Assembly: GCA_018712345.1 (NCBI GenBank)
Contig: DVHG01000008.1
Coordinates: 124,001-188,000, forward strand
Reading direction: 5' to 3'
Origin: Candidatus Onthovicinus excrementipullorum
Lineage (GTDB): Bacteria > Bacillota > Clostridia > Oscillospirales > Acutalibacteraceae
DNA: 64,000 nucleotides
The position numbers were made by a program, and so were the translations under genes. The notes beneath the pieces are model-generated. The model made no database searches. It had not been told where the DNA came from and saw only the letters and a program-made list of their open reading frames with translations. This document shows, in pieces, positions 27,440 through 35,452 of this stretch (position 1 is its first letter; every line of letters starts with the position of its first letter).

Positions 27440-28064
27440 CATGGACGGCACGCTTGTGGATTCCTACGCAGGTATCCGCGACTCCTACCGTGCCGCGTTC
27501 TCCGGGATGGGACTCCCCTTCCCGGGAGAGATCCTGGTGCGGGAGGCGATCGGCGCACCGCTGCTCTCCGTTTTCCGGGACCGCTGCGGGATGGACGCCT
27601 CCGCAGCGCGCCGGGCCGCGGACCTTTACCGGGAATACTACGCCGCGCACGGATGGCGGGAGGCGCGCGCCTACCCCGGGATGCGGGAGGCACTGCTCCG
27701 GCTGAAGGAGGCCTGCCTTATGCTGGGGACGGCCACGCTGAAGAAGGAGGACTTTGCCCGGGAAATCCTGCGAGCGCAGGAGCTGCTCGGGCTGTTCGAT
27801 GTCGTCTGTGGAATGGACGGCGGCGACACCCAGTCAAAGGCAGATCTGATCCGCTGCTGCCTGTCCGCCCTGAATGTACGCGCGGAGGAGGCCGTCCTCG
27901 TGGGGGACAGCGAATTTGACGCCCGGGGAGCGGCGGAGGCGGGAATCGCCTTCCTGCCCGTCACATATGGCTTTGGCTATCGGGAGGCGGAGCCGCACCG
28001 TCTCCCGTCGGGGCAATGGGCCCGCTCCCCGCAGGAACTGCCGCAGCTGTTGGGGATCCGGTAA
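27417..28064 (+). CDS. HAD-superfamily phosphatase (phosphoglycolate-phosphatase-like)
   Basis: A 215-residue HAD enzyme. Motif I CVLFDMDGTLVDSY, motif II in LGTATLKKED, and motif IV LVGDSEFDARGAAEAG are all present, with a helical cap between motifs I and II, as in subfamily IA. ATG 27417 follows AGGAGG and overlaps the aldolase gene by 23 nt. As last gene of the operon it could remove a phosphate from the aldolase product before CMP activation, the step KdsC performs in Kdo synthesis (inference). Its last about 100 bases overlap the convergent PH-domain gene. Confidence 0.85.
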   Translation: MIRCVLFDMDGTLVDSYAGIRDSYRAAFSGMGLPFPGEILVREAIGAPLLSVFRDRCGMDASAARRAADLYREYYAAHGWREARAYPGMREALLRLKEACLMLGTATLKKEDFAREILRAQELLGLFDVVCGMDGGDTQSKADLIRCCLSALNVRAEEAVLVGDSEFDARGAAEAGIAFLPVTYGFGYREAEPHRLPSGQWARSPQELPQLLGIR

Positions 28065-29439
28065 ATCCGGGCCCTACATATTTTCCCCAGTCCCGCTCCG
28101 GGACATGGGCAATGGAGAGCTCCAGCGCCCGGCCGCACCGGGCACGCAGGGAGAGCGTACAGAGCCCCTCCCGGCGCTGTGCCGGGGACCGGCGCAGGAT
28201 CACCGCCGCCGGCGGGCACAAAAGACGCGTGCGGTACAGGGACAGACCCCTGAGATTGCAAAGCTCCCGTGCCTCAGCCGATACCCACGCCTGCCGCTCA
28301 CGCACGGCGCACGGGAGTACAGCGGCCACCGCCGCCGCACAGAGAACCAGCGCAAGGATGTTCAGCACGGAGGCAATTTCCGGGAAGAGATCGCCCCCCA
28401 GGAGGGATATGCCGCATCCGGCGCCGGAGAGGGCGATCACCGGGAGATAGACGCGCCAGACCGTCGACTTTGGGATACGCACGGCGTCCCCCGGCGGCGG
28501 AAAGAGCAGCGCATCCGTTTCTCCCCTCCCGGCGGCGGGCAGCAGAAACACATTCCGCCCGCCGGATACGGACGGATTCGGTGTGGCGGCTGCGGCCTGC
28601 ACGAGCGAGCAGGCACGCATCAGTGTGGTCGCCCGGGTAGTCACGGCAGGAAGTGCGCGCTCCGGGAGCAGCGTGGTTATCCGTGTCAGCGCGCCGTGCG
28701 CCACGGCGAACCGGCCGGGCGCCGTATACAGACGGAAGCGGCAGTTCCGCTCTGTCAGATACAGGATGCTGAGCACATAGCCAGCGATCAGCAGTGCGGC
28801 GATCCCGGTGAACAGCGGCGGAATAAACCCGGTCAGGAACTGCTCCAGCCGGGAGACCGCCCCCAACAACGGGGCAGCCGGGTCAATTTCAAACAGCCTG
28901 CCGGCTGCCTGAAAGAGCGGCGCCAGCGCCAGAAAGCCAATGCGGGAGTTGGAGGAAAACACGGCGCAGATAAACGCCTGCCGGAGGCCGGAGCGCGCCG
29001 CAGGTCTTAATGCCGCTGCGGAAAACCCGAGTGCGTCTGCCAGCGCGCGGGCATCGTCCAGCCGCATATAAAAGGAAAAGGGCGGTTTCTTGTGCACGCC
29101 CATGTCTGTTTCCGGGATCAGTTTGACACTTCCCAGCAGGCGCAGAAGGGGCCCGGCCTTCAGGTGGAGGACCGTCCGCCGCAGATCAATTTGGATGCGC
29201 GAGCGGAAAAAGATCCCGCGCCGGAGCGTCAGTACGCCGCCGGAGTGCTGAAAAACGGATTTTCGCCGCCTCAGATCAAAAAACAGGATCATCCCGCAGG
29301 CGGTGGCAAGCTGTGAGAGGACCGTCCTGTTCAGCCGGTCCGCGCCGGGCATCAGCAGCTGCAGCAGCGGGATCAGGAGCAGATAGCCGTACCGGAAAAA
29401 GTGGACGACCGTATCCGAGTAATGGGGGCGTATGCTCAT
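27961..29439 (-). CDS. PH-domain (bPH2) membrane protein, YdbT-like
   Basis: A 492-residue membrane protein with several hydrophobic pairs separating bPH2 domains: one around residues 45-130 (GGVLTLRRGIFFRSRIQIDL), one around 250-330 (YTAPGRFAVAHGALTRITTLL) and one near the C terminus. This layout is that of Bacillus YdbT, encoded with YdbS. In Bacillus, YdbST are reported to protect against a circular bacteriocin; the same use here is inference. Start ATG 29439 overlaps the YdbS-like stop by ATGA. The C-terminal Pro/Ala-rich tail is encoded opposite the end of the HAD gene, an overlap of about 104 bases. Confidence 0.75.
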   Translation of the reverse strand: MSIRPHYSDTVVHFFRYGYLLLIPLLQLLMPGADRLNRTVLSQLATACGMILFFDLRRRKSVFQHSGGVLTLRRGIFFRSRIQIDLRRTVLHLKAGPLLRLLGSVKLIPETDMGVHKKPPFSFYMRLDDARALADALGFSAAALRPAARSGLRQAFICAVFSSNSRIGFLALAPLFQAAGRLFEIDPAAPLLGAVSRLEQFLTGFIPPLFTGIAALLIAGYVLSILYLTERNCRFRLYTAPGRFAVAHGALTRITTLLPERALPAVTTRATTLMRACSLVQAAAATPNPSVSGGRNVFLLPAAGRGETDALLFPPPGDAVRIPKSTVWRVYLPVIALSGAGCGISLLGGDLFPEIASVLNILALVLCAAAVAAVLPCAVRERQAWVSAEARELCNLRGLSLYRTRLLCPPAAVILRRSPAQRREGLCTLSLRARCGRALELSIAHVPERDWGKYVGPGFTGSPTAAAVPAGSGPIAPTGDGAAPPPDSQSHM

Positions 29440-29849
29440 AACAGTTCCTCCGCATGGTGCTGTATTTTTTCCGCCTGCGTGCGGGGCAGGCAAAAGATCC
29501 GGATCACCTTGCCGCGCCCACAGATTCGCACGCGGCACAGGCCAAGCCGCCGCTCAAGAGGGGTGGAGCGGAGATCGGTGAAAATGGTATCCTGCGCCGG
29601 GAGCAGGATCGACCGGCGAAAAAACACGCCGGATAGGATCTCAATTTTTTCCGGTGTGAACCGCAGGGAAAACGTGTGTGCATAGAGCCGGATGTAGGCA
29701 CACGCCATTGCAGACGCACCAGCAAGGAGCGTCACGGCCAGCCAGATCGGCGGATATTCCGGTGTCAGGGGGATCAGGAGGGCGCACAGCAGAACGCACA
29801 GGGCAAGCGTTCGCGCCCGCCACAGCGCCACTGCCCGCTTTTTCCACAT
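29436..29849 (-). CDS. PH-domain membrane protein, YdbS-like
   Basis: A 137-residue protein with two membrane helices (about 13-30 and 35-55) followed by one bPH2 domain: FSLRFTPEKIEILSGVFFRRS, then LPAQDTIFTDLRSTPLERRLGL, the usual conserved turn. It pairs with the YdbT-like gene through an ATGA overlap. The GGGGGGA ribosome site just upstream is inside a predicted stem (29857-29891), which may limit translation. Confidence 0.8.
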   Translation of the reverse strand: MWKKRAVALWRARTLALCVLLCALLIPLTPEYPPIWLAVTLLAGASAMACAYIRLYAHTFSLRFTPEKIEILSGVFFRRSILLPAQDTIFTDLRSTPLERRLGLCRVRICGRGKVIRIFCLPRTQAEKIQHHAEELL

Positions 29850-29854
29850 AAAAA

Positions 29855-29891
29855 TCCCCCCGTTCCGTGTTATTGTTCACATCAACGGGGG
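29855..29891 (-). promoter_or_regulatory. Leader hairpin covering the ydbS-like ribosome site
   Basis: Minus-strand CCCCCGTT (29891-29884) pairs with AACGGGGG (29864-29857). The second arm contains the only good ribosome site of the YdbS-like gene, 6 nt before its ATG. Confidence 0.45.
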
Positions 29892-29988
29892 CGTTTATTA
29901 CTTGGAACAGACGTTGATCAGCTATGAAGAATCGGGTATACGGCGGATCGATCTGTACTGAAATTAAATTTATTTGCCCATTTTATAG

Positions 29989-30040
29989 TTGACAAAAGCT
30001 ACTTTTTGTCATACGCTTGATATATAGTTGCTTTTATCAA
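29989..30040 (+). promoter_or_regulatory. Candidate promoter and MarR operator for the MarR-GNAT gene
   Basis: TTGACA (29989-29994) is a perfect -35, but only weak -10 candidates follow. A perfect palindrome TGACAAAA-gctact-TTTTGTCA covers 29990-30011. A second arm, GCTTTTATCAAC (30030-30041), is an inverted copy of GTTGACAAAAGC (29988-29999) with one mismatch. This is the type of site a MarR dimer would bind for self-repression. Confidence 0.5.
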
Positions 30041-30061
30041 CTAACCGAATGGAGACGACCT

Positions 30062-30991
30062 ATGCTGGAGTGGGAGAAAGCAATACGCCGAATCGGAGAA
30101 TTCAATTGTTTTTACATACCCAGGCTGGGACTGCTCGGCAATCACTATTTGGGCTCATTATATTCTCCCGCTGAAGCGGGTGTTCTGTTTGAAGTCTATG
30201 AAACCGACGGATGCAACGCGGCCTATATCGCAAAGCGGATGAATATTGATAAGGAATACCTGAGCAGAATCATTCGGGCGCATGAAAGAAGCGGCTATTT
30301 GACACGGAGCGTATCGCCAAAGGATTCAAGGTCATTTAGCATCCACCTGACCGCGTCAGGCATTGAGCAGACAGAGGCGTTTATTAAAAAGTCCAATCAA
30401 CAAATTGGAGAGATTATAGAAACTTTGAATGAGGAAGAGTGCAGCAGTCTGATTCAAGCATTTAACACAATCACTGATATTTTAAAAGAGCATAAAACGC
30501 AGAGACAATCAGGAGAGATCACCATGAAAATCGTACCGTATGACAAGAAGTATAAGAACACGTTTATTGAAATGAATAAAGAGTGGATCTCAAAAATGTT
30601 TGTAATTGAAGAAGAGGATTTAGCCGTCCTGAATAATATTGAACAGGCGCTTGACGCCGGTGGACAGATCTTTTTTGCAGTGGACGACAGCGATGAGGTG
30701 CTGGCATGCTGCATGATCGCTCCACTGCCCAACGGCGAATGGGAAATAGAAAAATTCTGCGCAAGAGGGATGTATACCGGCACCGGGGCGGGCAGCGCCT
30801 GCCTGAAAGCCTGTATTGATTACGCCAAGGAAAAGCATGTGGAAAAGATCGTGATTGTAACGAACCGCAAATGTGAACAGGCCATTCATCTATATAATAA
30901 ATTCGGGTTTGTTGAAGTGCCTGTCGACAAAGAAAAATTCCCGTTTGAAAGAGCGAATGTCGCCTTTGAGCAGAGCTTTACATATGCCTAA
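30062..30991 (+). CDS. MarR-type regulator fused to GNAT acetyltransferase
   Basis: A 309-residue fusion. Residues 1-145 are a MarR winged helix: YSPAEAGVLFEVYE, then CNAAYIAKRMNIDKEYLSRI and a wing with YLTRSVSPKDSRSFSI. Residues 155-309 are a GNAT domain with the acetyl-CoA loop ARGMYTGTGAGSACLKA and a late LYNKFGFVEV. MarR-GNAT fusions are a known class. Start ATG 30062 follows GGAGACGACC. At 30524 an in-frame ATG has AGGAG 8 nt upstream, so the GNAT part may also be translated alone. A palindrome overlapping the promoter suggests autoregulation. Confidence 0.88.
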   Translation: MLEWEKAIRRIGEFNCFYIPRLGLLGNHYLGSLYSPAEAGVLFEVYETDGCNAAYIAKRMNIDKEYLSRIIRAHERSGYLTRSVSPKDSRSFSIHLTASGIEQTEAFIKKSNQQIGEIIETLNEEECSSLIQAFNTITDILKEHKTQRQSGEITMKIVPYDKKYKNTFIEMNKEWISKMFVIEEEDLAVLNNIEQALDAGGQIFFAVDDSDEVLACCMIAPLPNGEWEIEKFCARGMYTGTGAGSACLKACIDYAKEKHVEKIVIVTNRKCEQAIHLYNKFGFVEVPVDKEKFPFERANVAFEQSFTYA

Positions 30992-31060
30992 AGCGCATGT
31001 TTACAGAAGATGCGCGGTGGGCAGAGAGTGAGACAATTTTACAACCATATTTAAAGTATA

Positions 31061-31100
31061 GGGGCGAAAGCAACTGGCCTTCGCCCCGCAAATATTTTAT
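31061..31100 (+). terminator. Terminator-like stem after the MarR-GNAT gene
   Basis: GGGGCGAA (31061-31068) pairs with TTCGCCCC (31080-31087), followed by GCAAATATTTTATGG. The tail is only partly T-rich. Confidence 0.6.
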
Positions 31101-31133
31101 GGTGCTAAACAAATAAGAATCATGTAACATCCA

Positions 31134-31922
31134 TCATTTTATTTTCCGCAGAATCGTGACGGCCGCATAGTGCAGAATATCGAACCGTTCAGGGGCAATC
31201 TCCTGAAGCAGTTTGCGATGTTCCGCGTCGAACTGTCCGATCTCCGGCTCGGACAGCGCAGCGCCGATCCCGCGGCAGGTCTGGATGCGCCCGTTCCAGC
31301 TCTCCCGCGTAAAGGGGACGGCAAGGTCGAACACTTCCGCCTTTTCCACGGTGAAATAATCCAGATAGGGCGTGGGAATTTGGATAGGATGACGCGTCTC
31401 ACCGCAGCCGGTCCAGGCCGGATTGTATTTTAAAATCAATGCTTCACTCTGCCCGGCGATAGGGTCCTCCTCCGAGAGCCATGCCATGTAGAGAAAAGCC
31501 AGATATCCGCCGTCCCGCAGTACCCGGGCGAGCTTCGGTGCGAGCACGGCATGGTCAAAATAGACCAAGCACTGGCAGGCGGTGACCGTATCAAAGGAGG
31601 CATCCGGAAACTCAATCTGCTCGGCGGGCATACAGCGGTAGTCGATCGCCATCCCCGCTGCGCGGGAGAGCTTGATCGCCTGATTGATCTGATTCCGGGA
31701 ACTGTCGACCCCAACAAATGATGCGCCGTAGGGATAGAGGTTCCGCGGCAGCACGCCCGTCCCCGTACCGAGGTCCAGGACCCGCTGCCCCGCCGTGCAC
31801 AGGCCGTTCTCCGTCAGTCGGCGGTAAAACTCCGGGGGATAGATATCGCGGTACTGCGCGTATCCTTCAGATGTCCGCCCCCAGTCAAAGGATTTCCCGT
31901 GGTCAATTGTGGGATTTTTCAT
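31134..31922 (-). CDS. SAM-dependent methyltransferase
   Basis: A 262-residue class I methyltransferase. The SAM-binding motif VLDLGTGTGVLPRNL, the acidic strand end FVGVDSSRNQI, the motif II-III stretch FPDASFDTVTACQCLVYFDH, and LARVLRDGGYLAFLY are all in order. The substrate is unknown; similar proteins are annotated as ubiquinone/menaquinone-like methyltransferases or stand-alone small-molecule enzymes. ATG 31922 follows AAGGGGGGAG. It is a single-gene unit with its own promoter. Confidence 0.85.
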   Translation of the reverse strand: MKNPTIDHGKSFDWGRTSEGYAQYRDIYPPEFYRRLTENGLCTAGQRVLDLGTGTGVLPRNLYPYGASFVGVDSSRNQINQAIKLSRAAGMAIDYRCMPAEQIEFPDASFDTVTACQCLVYFDHAVLAPKLARVLRDGGYLAFLYMAWLSEEDPIAGQSEALILKYNPAWTGCGETRHPIQIPTPYLDYFTVEKAEVFDLAVPFTRESWNGRIQTCRGIGAALSEPEIGQFDAEHRKLLQEIAPERFDILHYAAVTILRKIK

Positions 31923-31946
31923 TTCTGCTCCCCCCTTTATATTTTT

Positions 31947-31975
31947 ATCATATCTGTTTTTTATCCCAAGCGCAA
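31947..31975 (-). promoter_or_regulatory. Promoter of the methyltransferase gene
   Basis: On the minus strand TTGCGC (31975-31970), 17 nt, TATGAT (31952-31947), 25 nt before the start codon. Confidence 0.6.
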
Positions 31976-32006
31976 GGGCCATCCACATTGCACATGTGAA
32001 TGGCCC
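31976..32006 (-). terminator. Stem-loop after nadC
   Basis: GGGCCAT pairs with ATGGCCC (31976-32006), with further pairing CACAT/ATGTG inside. No T run follows on the minus strand, so termination is uncertain; it touches the methyltransferase -35. Confidence 0.45.
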
Positions 32007-32034
32007 TTATAAAATTAAGATTTAAAACAGCGGA

Positions 32035-32877
32035 TTATGATTTCTGAATCCGCATGGAGATGTCAAACGCCTTGACCGAGTGCGTCAGTGCACCGAGGGA
32101 GATGATGTCCACACCGGTTTCCGCGACTTCCCGAATGTTGTCAAGCGTCACGTTGCCGGAGGCCTCCAGCAGGGCGCGCCCGTCCGTGAGTGAGACGGCC
32201 TTTGCCATATCTTCGCAGCTCATGTTGTCGAGCATGATGATCTCCGCTTTTACGCCGAGTGCCTCCCGAACCTCGTCCAGATTGCGCGTCTCAACCTCCA
32301 CCTTGACCATGTGGCCGAGCTTGCCGCGGACCTTTTCTACTGCCGCAGTGATGGAACCGCAGGCGTCGATGTGGTTGTCCTTGAGCATGGCGCCGTCCGA
32401 CAGGTTAAAGCGATGGTTCTTCCCGCCGCCGCAGACAACGGCATACTTCTGCAGGGCGCGCATGCCGGGCAGCGTCTTGCGGGTGTCGGTCACCTGGGCG
32501 CGCGTCCCCTTCACGGCCTCACAGGCCAGATGCGTCGCCGTGGCGATCCCACTCATGTGCTGCACCAGATTCAGCGCCGTGCGCTCGCCCTTGAGCAGCA
32601 TGGCCGTCTTGCCGTGCAGAATGGAGATCTCATCGCCCTTTTTCAGCAGATCGCCGTCCTTTTTGAGCACCTCTGCCGAAAAGGACGGGTCCAGCAGCCG
32701 GAACACGCGCATCGCGACGTCAATGCCGCACAGCACACCGTCCGCCTTGGAGACGAACTTCGCCGTCCCCTCTGCGTCTGGATCGATGACATAATCGGTG
32801 GAGACGTCCACATAATTGATATCCTCCTGGATGGCGGTGCGGATCAGATCATCCACATAAAACTGCGGTAAACTCAT
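32035..32877 (-). CDS. nadC: Quinolinate phosphoribosyltransferase (decarboxylating)
   Basis: A 280-residue enzyme converting quinolinate and PRPP to nicotinate mononucleotide and CO2. Conserved stretches are visible: TDTRKTLPGMRALQKYAV, GGGKNHRFNLSDGAMLKDNH and VEVETRNLDE, then MLDNMS and LEASGNVTLDNI. The length is normal for the family. The ATG overlaps the nadB stop by ATGA; it is the last gene of nadABC, the de novo NAD pathway from aspartate. Confidence 0.96.
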   Translation of the reverse strand: MSLPQFYVDDLIRTAIQEDINYVDVSTDYVIDPDAEGTAKFVSKADGVLCGIDVAMRVFRLLDPSFSAEVLKKDGDLLKKGDEISILHGKTAMLLKGERTALNLVQHMSGIATATHLACEAVKGTRAQVTDTRKTLPGMRALQKYAVVCGGGKNHRFNLSDGAMLKDNHIDACGSITAAVEKVRGKLGHMVKVEVETRNLDEVREALGVKAEIIMLDNMSCEDMAKAVSLTDGRALLEASGNVTLDNIREVAETGVDIISLGALTHSVKAFDISMRIQKS

Positions 32878-34340
32878 GCTTTATCAACCTCTCTCAAGAT
32901 AATGGCCGCCACAGTGGCGAGGCTCAGGCATTCGCAATAGGCGCGTGTAACAGCAAATCCGCCGGTCTGGAGCCGGGTCAGGATCTGCTCAATGCGCTGC
33001 TTGCCCTGATGGAGCTTGCGCGCATTTGGGATGACAAAGTAGGCATCCTGCATGATCTTGCGGATCTCCGTGCGCAGGCCCGTGGGCAGCGGCGCGCCCG
33101 AAATGTCAAAGGTGGTCTCCGGCCCCGGAGTGACAGTGGAAAAGCCCGCGTCCATGCACTTTTTGATATCCTGTGCCGCCCGGCGGGAGAAGACGAGCGC
33201 CTCGAGCAGCGAGTTGCTCGCCAGCCGGTTGTGCCCGTGCACCCCCGTGTGGGAGCACTCCCCGGCTGCATACAGGCGCGGGATGGTGGTGCGGGCGTTC
33301 AGATCCACATCGATCCCGCCCATCAGGTAGTGCTGGCAGGGGTAGACGGGGATGAGGTCCTGCGAGATATCAATCCCCTCCTCCAGACATTTGGCATAAA
33401 TCGCCGGGAAGCGGTGGGATAAAAATTCTTTTCCTTTATATCGAATATCCAGGTAGAAATTTTTGCTGCCCGTCCGCCGTTCCTCCAGCATGATTGAGCG
33501 GGAGACGACGTCGCGCGGGGCGAGCTCCAGCCGCTCGTCATAGCGGTGCATAAAGCGCTCCTTTTCCCCGTTGAGCAGATAGGCCCCCTCGCCGCGCACG
33601 GACTCGCTGATTAAAAAGCGCTCGCGCTCCGCCTCCGCCGCAAAGGCCGTGGGGTGGAACTGGACATAGCTCAGGTGCCTGATGCGCGCCCCCATATTAT
33701 AGGCGATCCGAATGCCGTCACCGGTGGCGATGGCGGAGTTGGTCGTGTACTGGTACACACGGCCGATCCCGCCGCTCGCGAGCAATACGTAGCTCGCATA
33801 CACCTTGACCGGCCGGTCCTCTCCATCGAGAATATCGAGCGCAAATCCACCCTTGATCCGCTCAATATTGCAGACCATACAGCCCGCCTCATAGTCGATA
33901 TTTTTGCGCGCTTGAACCTGTGCGAGCAGTTTGATGACGATCTCATATCCGGTCTGATCCGCGTGATAGACGATCCGGCGGCGGGAGTGCCCGCCCTCGA
34001 GCGTCTTTTCCAGATTGCCCTGCGCGTCGCGGTCAAAATCCACGCCCAGCTGCATAATCCGGCGCACGTCGTCTGGCCCCTCGTGGACCAGCACATCCAC
34101 CGCGGCGGGATTGTTCTCCTGCCCGCCGGCAATCATCGTATCCTGCTCGTGCAGCTCAAAGCTGTCGTTGTCAAAATTCAGCACCGCCGCCACGCCGCCC
34201 TGCGCGAGCGCGCTGTTGGAGAGTGTGTCCGTCTGCTTGGCGGTCATCAGAATATCGACATCCTCCGGCAGGTTCAGGGCGCCATACAACCCGGCCGCAC
34301 CGCTGCCCACGATCACGACGTCATAACAGTTTTTTACCAT
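32874..34340 (-). CDS. nadB: L-aspartate oxidase
   Basis: A 488-residue FAD enzyme oxidising aspartate to iminoaspartate, the NadA substrate. The FAD motif is DVVIVGSGAAGLYGALNLP; SALAQGGVAAVL, the flavin-near EGGHSRRRI, and GECSHTGVHGHNRLASNSLL follow in order. It is a little shorter than enterobacterial NadB (about 540), mainly in the C-terminal helical domain, as is common in Clostridia, where fumarate is the likely electron acceptor. It follows nadA by 24 nt in the same operon. Confidence 0.96.
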   Translation of the reverse strand: MVKNCYDVVIVGSGAAGLYGALNLPEDVDILMTAKQTDTLSNSALAQGGVAAVLNFDNDSFELHEQDTMIAGGQENNPAAVDVLVHEGPDDVRRIMQLGVDFDRDAQGNLEKTLEGGHSRRRIVYHADQTGYEIVIKLLAQVQARKNIDYEAGCMVCNIERIKGGFALDILDGEDRPVKVYASYVLLASGGIGRVYQYTTNSAIATGDGIRIAYNMGARIRHLSYVQFHPTAFAAEAERERFLISESVRGEGAYLLNGEKERFMHRYDERLELAPRDVVSRSIMLEERRTGSKNFYLDIRYKGKEFLSHRFPAIYAKCLEEGIDISQDLIPVYPCQHYLMGGIDVDLNARTTIPRLYAAGECSHTGVHGHNRLASNSLLEALVFSRRAAQDIKKCMDAGFSTVTPGPETTFDISGAPLPTGLRTEIRKIMQDAYFVIPNARKLHQGKQRIEQILTRLQTGGFAVTRAYCECLSLATVAAIILREVDKA

Positions 34341-34364
34341 GATCTATCATCTCCGGAAGGCGAT

Positions 34365-35276
34365 TTATCCGCCGTATTTGAGCATATTATCCAGTGCGCG
34401 GCGTGCACCGGCCGCGACTTCAGGCGTCGGCTCCATCCGCTCCCCGCCGCCGCTCAGCGCGCGGAGAACCAGCTCCGGCGTGACCTTTTTCATGTCCGCG
34501 CACACGAGCTTTTCCGGGCAGAGCTGGTAAAACACTTTATCCGGCAGCTCCGGGGCCAGCTTGTCGTATACATTGCGCTCCGTCGCCACGATGACGGGGC
34601 GGTCCGCCGCCTTCATAAAGTCGATGATCTCCTTGGTGGAGCCGATCACATCCGCGTGACGCAGCGCCTCCGGCCTGCACTCCGGGTGCATGGCCACCGC
34701 CGCGTCCGGATGCTCCGCCCTGGCCCGCAGCACATCCTCCTCGGTGATGCGGCTGTGGATCGGGCAGTAGCCGTCCCACAGAAGAATTTCCTTTTCCGGC
34801 ACCATGTCGCGCACATACGCGCCCAGATTCTGATCGGGGATAAAGAGAATTTTCTCCTGCGGGAGAGCGCGGATAATTTTCAAGGCGCTCGAGGAGGTAA
34901 CGCACACGTCGCACTCCGCCTTGAGCGCGGCAGTCGTGTTGACATACGCCGCCACGGCAATATCCGGATGCTCCGCCTTAAAGGCGCGCACGCGCTCCGG
35001 CGCGATCTGCTCGGCCATGGGGCAGCCCGCCGACGGTTCCGGGAGCACGACCTCCAGCTCCGGTGCAAGGAGCTTGACCGTCTCCGCCATAAAGCGCACG
35101 CCGCAGACGATCGCCTTTTGATATCCAGTAAGTTTAGAGGCGTATACTGCCATCGCGTAGGAGTCGCCTACAAAGTCGGCCGTTTTCTGGATTTCCGGCG
35201 ACTGGTAGGTGTGCGCCAAAATGACGGCGCCCTGTTCTTTTTTGAGTGCGTTAATCTGATCGATGACGGTATGCAT
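34365..35276 (-). CDS. nadA: Quinolinate synthase (Fe-S)
   Basis: A 303-residue [4Fe-4S] enzyme that condenses iminoaspartate with dihydroxyacetone phosphate to quinolinate. It has the three-domain pattern: AVILAHTYQSPEIQKTADF, VCGVRFMAETVKLL with the first cluster Cys, HPECRPEALRHADVIGSTKE with the second, and YQLCPEKLVCADMKK near the end with the third. I start at ATG 35276 (GGGGGA upstream); the longer frame runs into the promoter. First gene of nadABC. Confidence 0.95.
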   Translation of the reverse strand: MHTVIDQINALKKEQGAVILAHTYQSPEIQKTADFVGDSYAMAVYASKLTGYQKAIVCGVRFMAETVKLLAPELEVVLPEPSAGCPMAEQIAPERVRAFKAEHPDIAVAAYVNTTAALKAECDVCVTSSSALKIIRALPQEKILFIPDQNLGAYVRDMVPEKEILLWDGYCPIHSRITEEDVLRARAEHPDAAVAMHPECRPEALRHADVIGSTKEIIDFMKAADRPVIVATERNVYDKLAPELPDKVFYQLCPEKLVCADMKKVTPELVLRALSGGGERMEPTPEVAAGARRALDNMLKYGG

Positions 35277-35322
35277 GTAAAGTCCCCCATTCCCGTGAGC
35301 GGGCGCTTGAATTACTGAGAAT

Positions 35323-35351
35323 ATTTTATCACCTTTCCAGGTGTAAAACAA
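35323..35351 (-). promoter_or_regulatory. nadABC promoter with palindromic spacer
   Basis: On the minus strand TTGTTT (35351-35346), 17 nt, TAAAAT (35328-35323). The spacer holds the palindrome CACCT-TTCC-AGGTG (35330-35343 region), a possible operator for an NAD-pathway repressor such as NiaR; that link is inference. Confidence 0.5.
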
Positions 35352-35452
35352 TGTTTTCAGCCAATTTCAAAATTCCTTGTACAATGCTTTACATTTTGCA
35401 CGTTTCGGGGTTAAAATAGTTGGGATGATTTTAAATTGCGGAGGACACTGCC

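Noticed and set aside
25604-27451. Minus-strand 615-codon frame opposite the aldolase fusion
   Set aside because: Shadow of a strongly supported operon gene; His/Asp/Gly-rich composition and no recognisable motif.
29879-29961. A short protein-like frame (VYYLEQTLISYEESGIRR then stop) upstream of the MarR-GNAT gene
   Set aside because: No start or ribosome site, overlaps the hairpin of the ydbS-like leader, and no family was recognised; it could be a relic, but evidence is too thin.
33654-35318. Plus-strand 554-codon frame opposite nadB and nadA
   Set aside because: nadB and nadA have complete family motifs; the opposite frame is an Arg/His-rich shadow.
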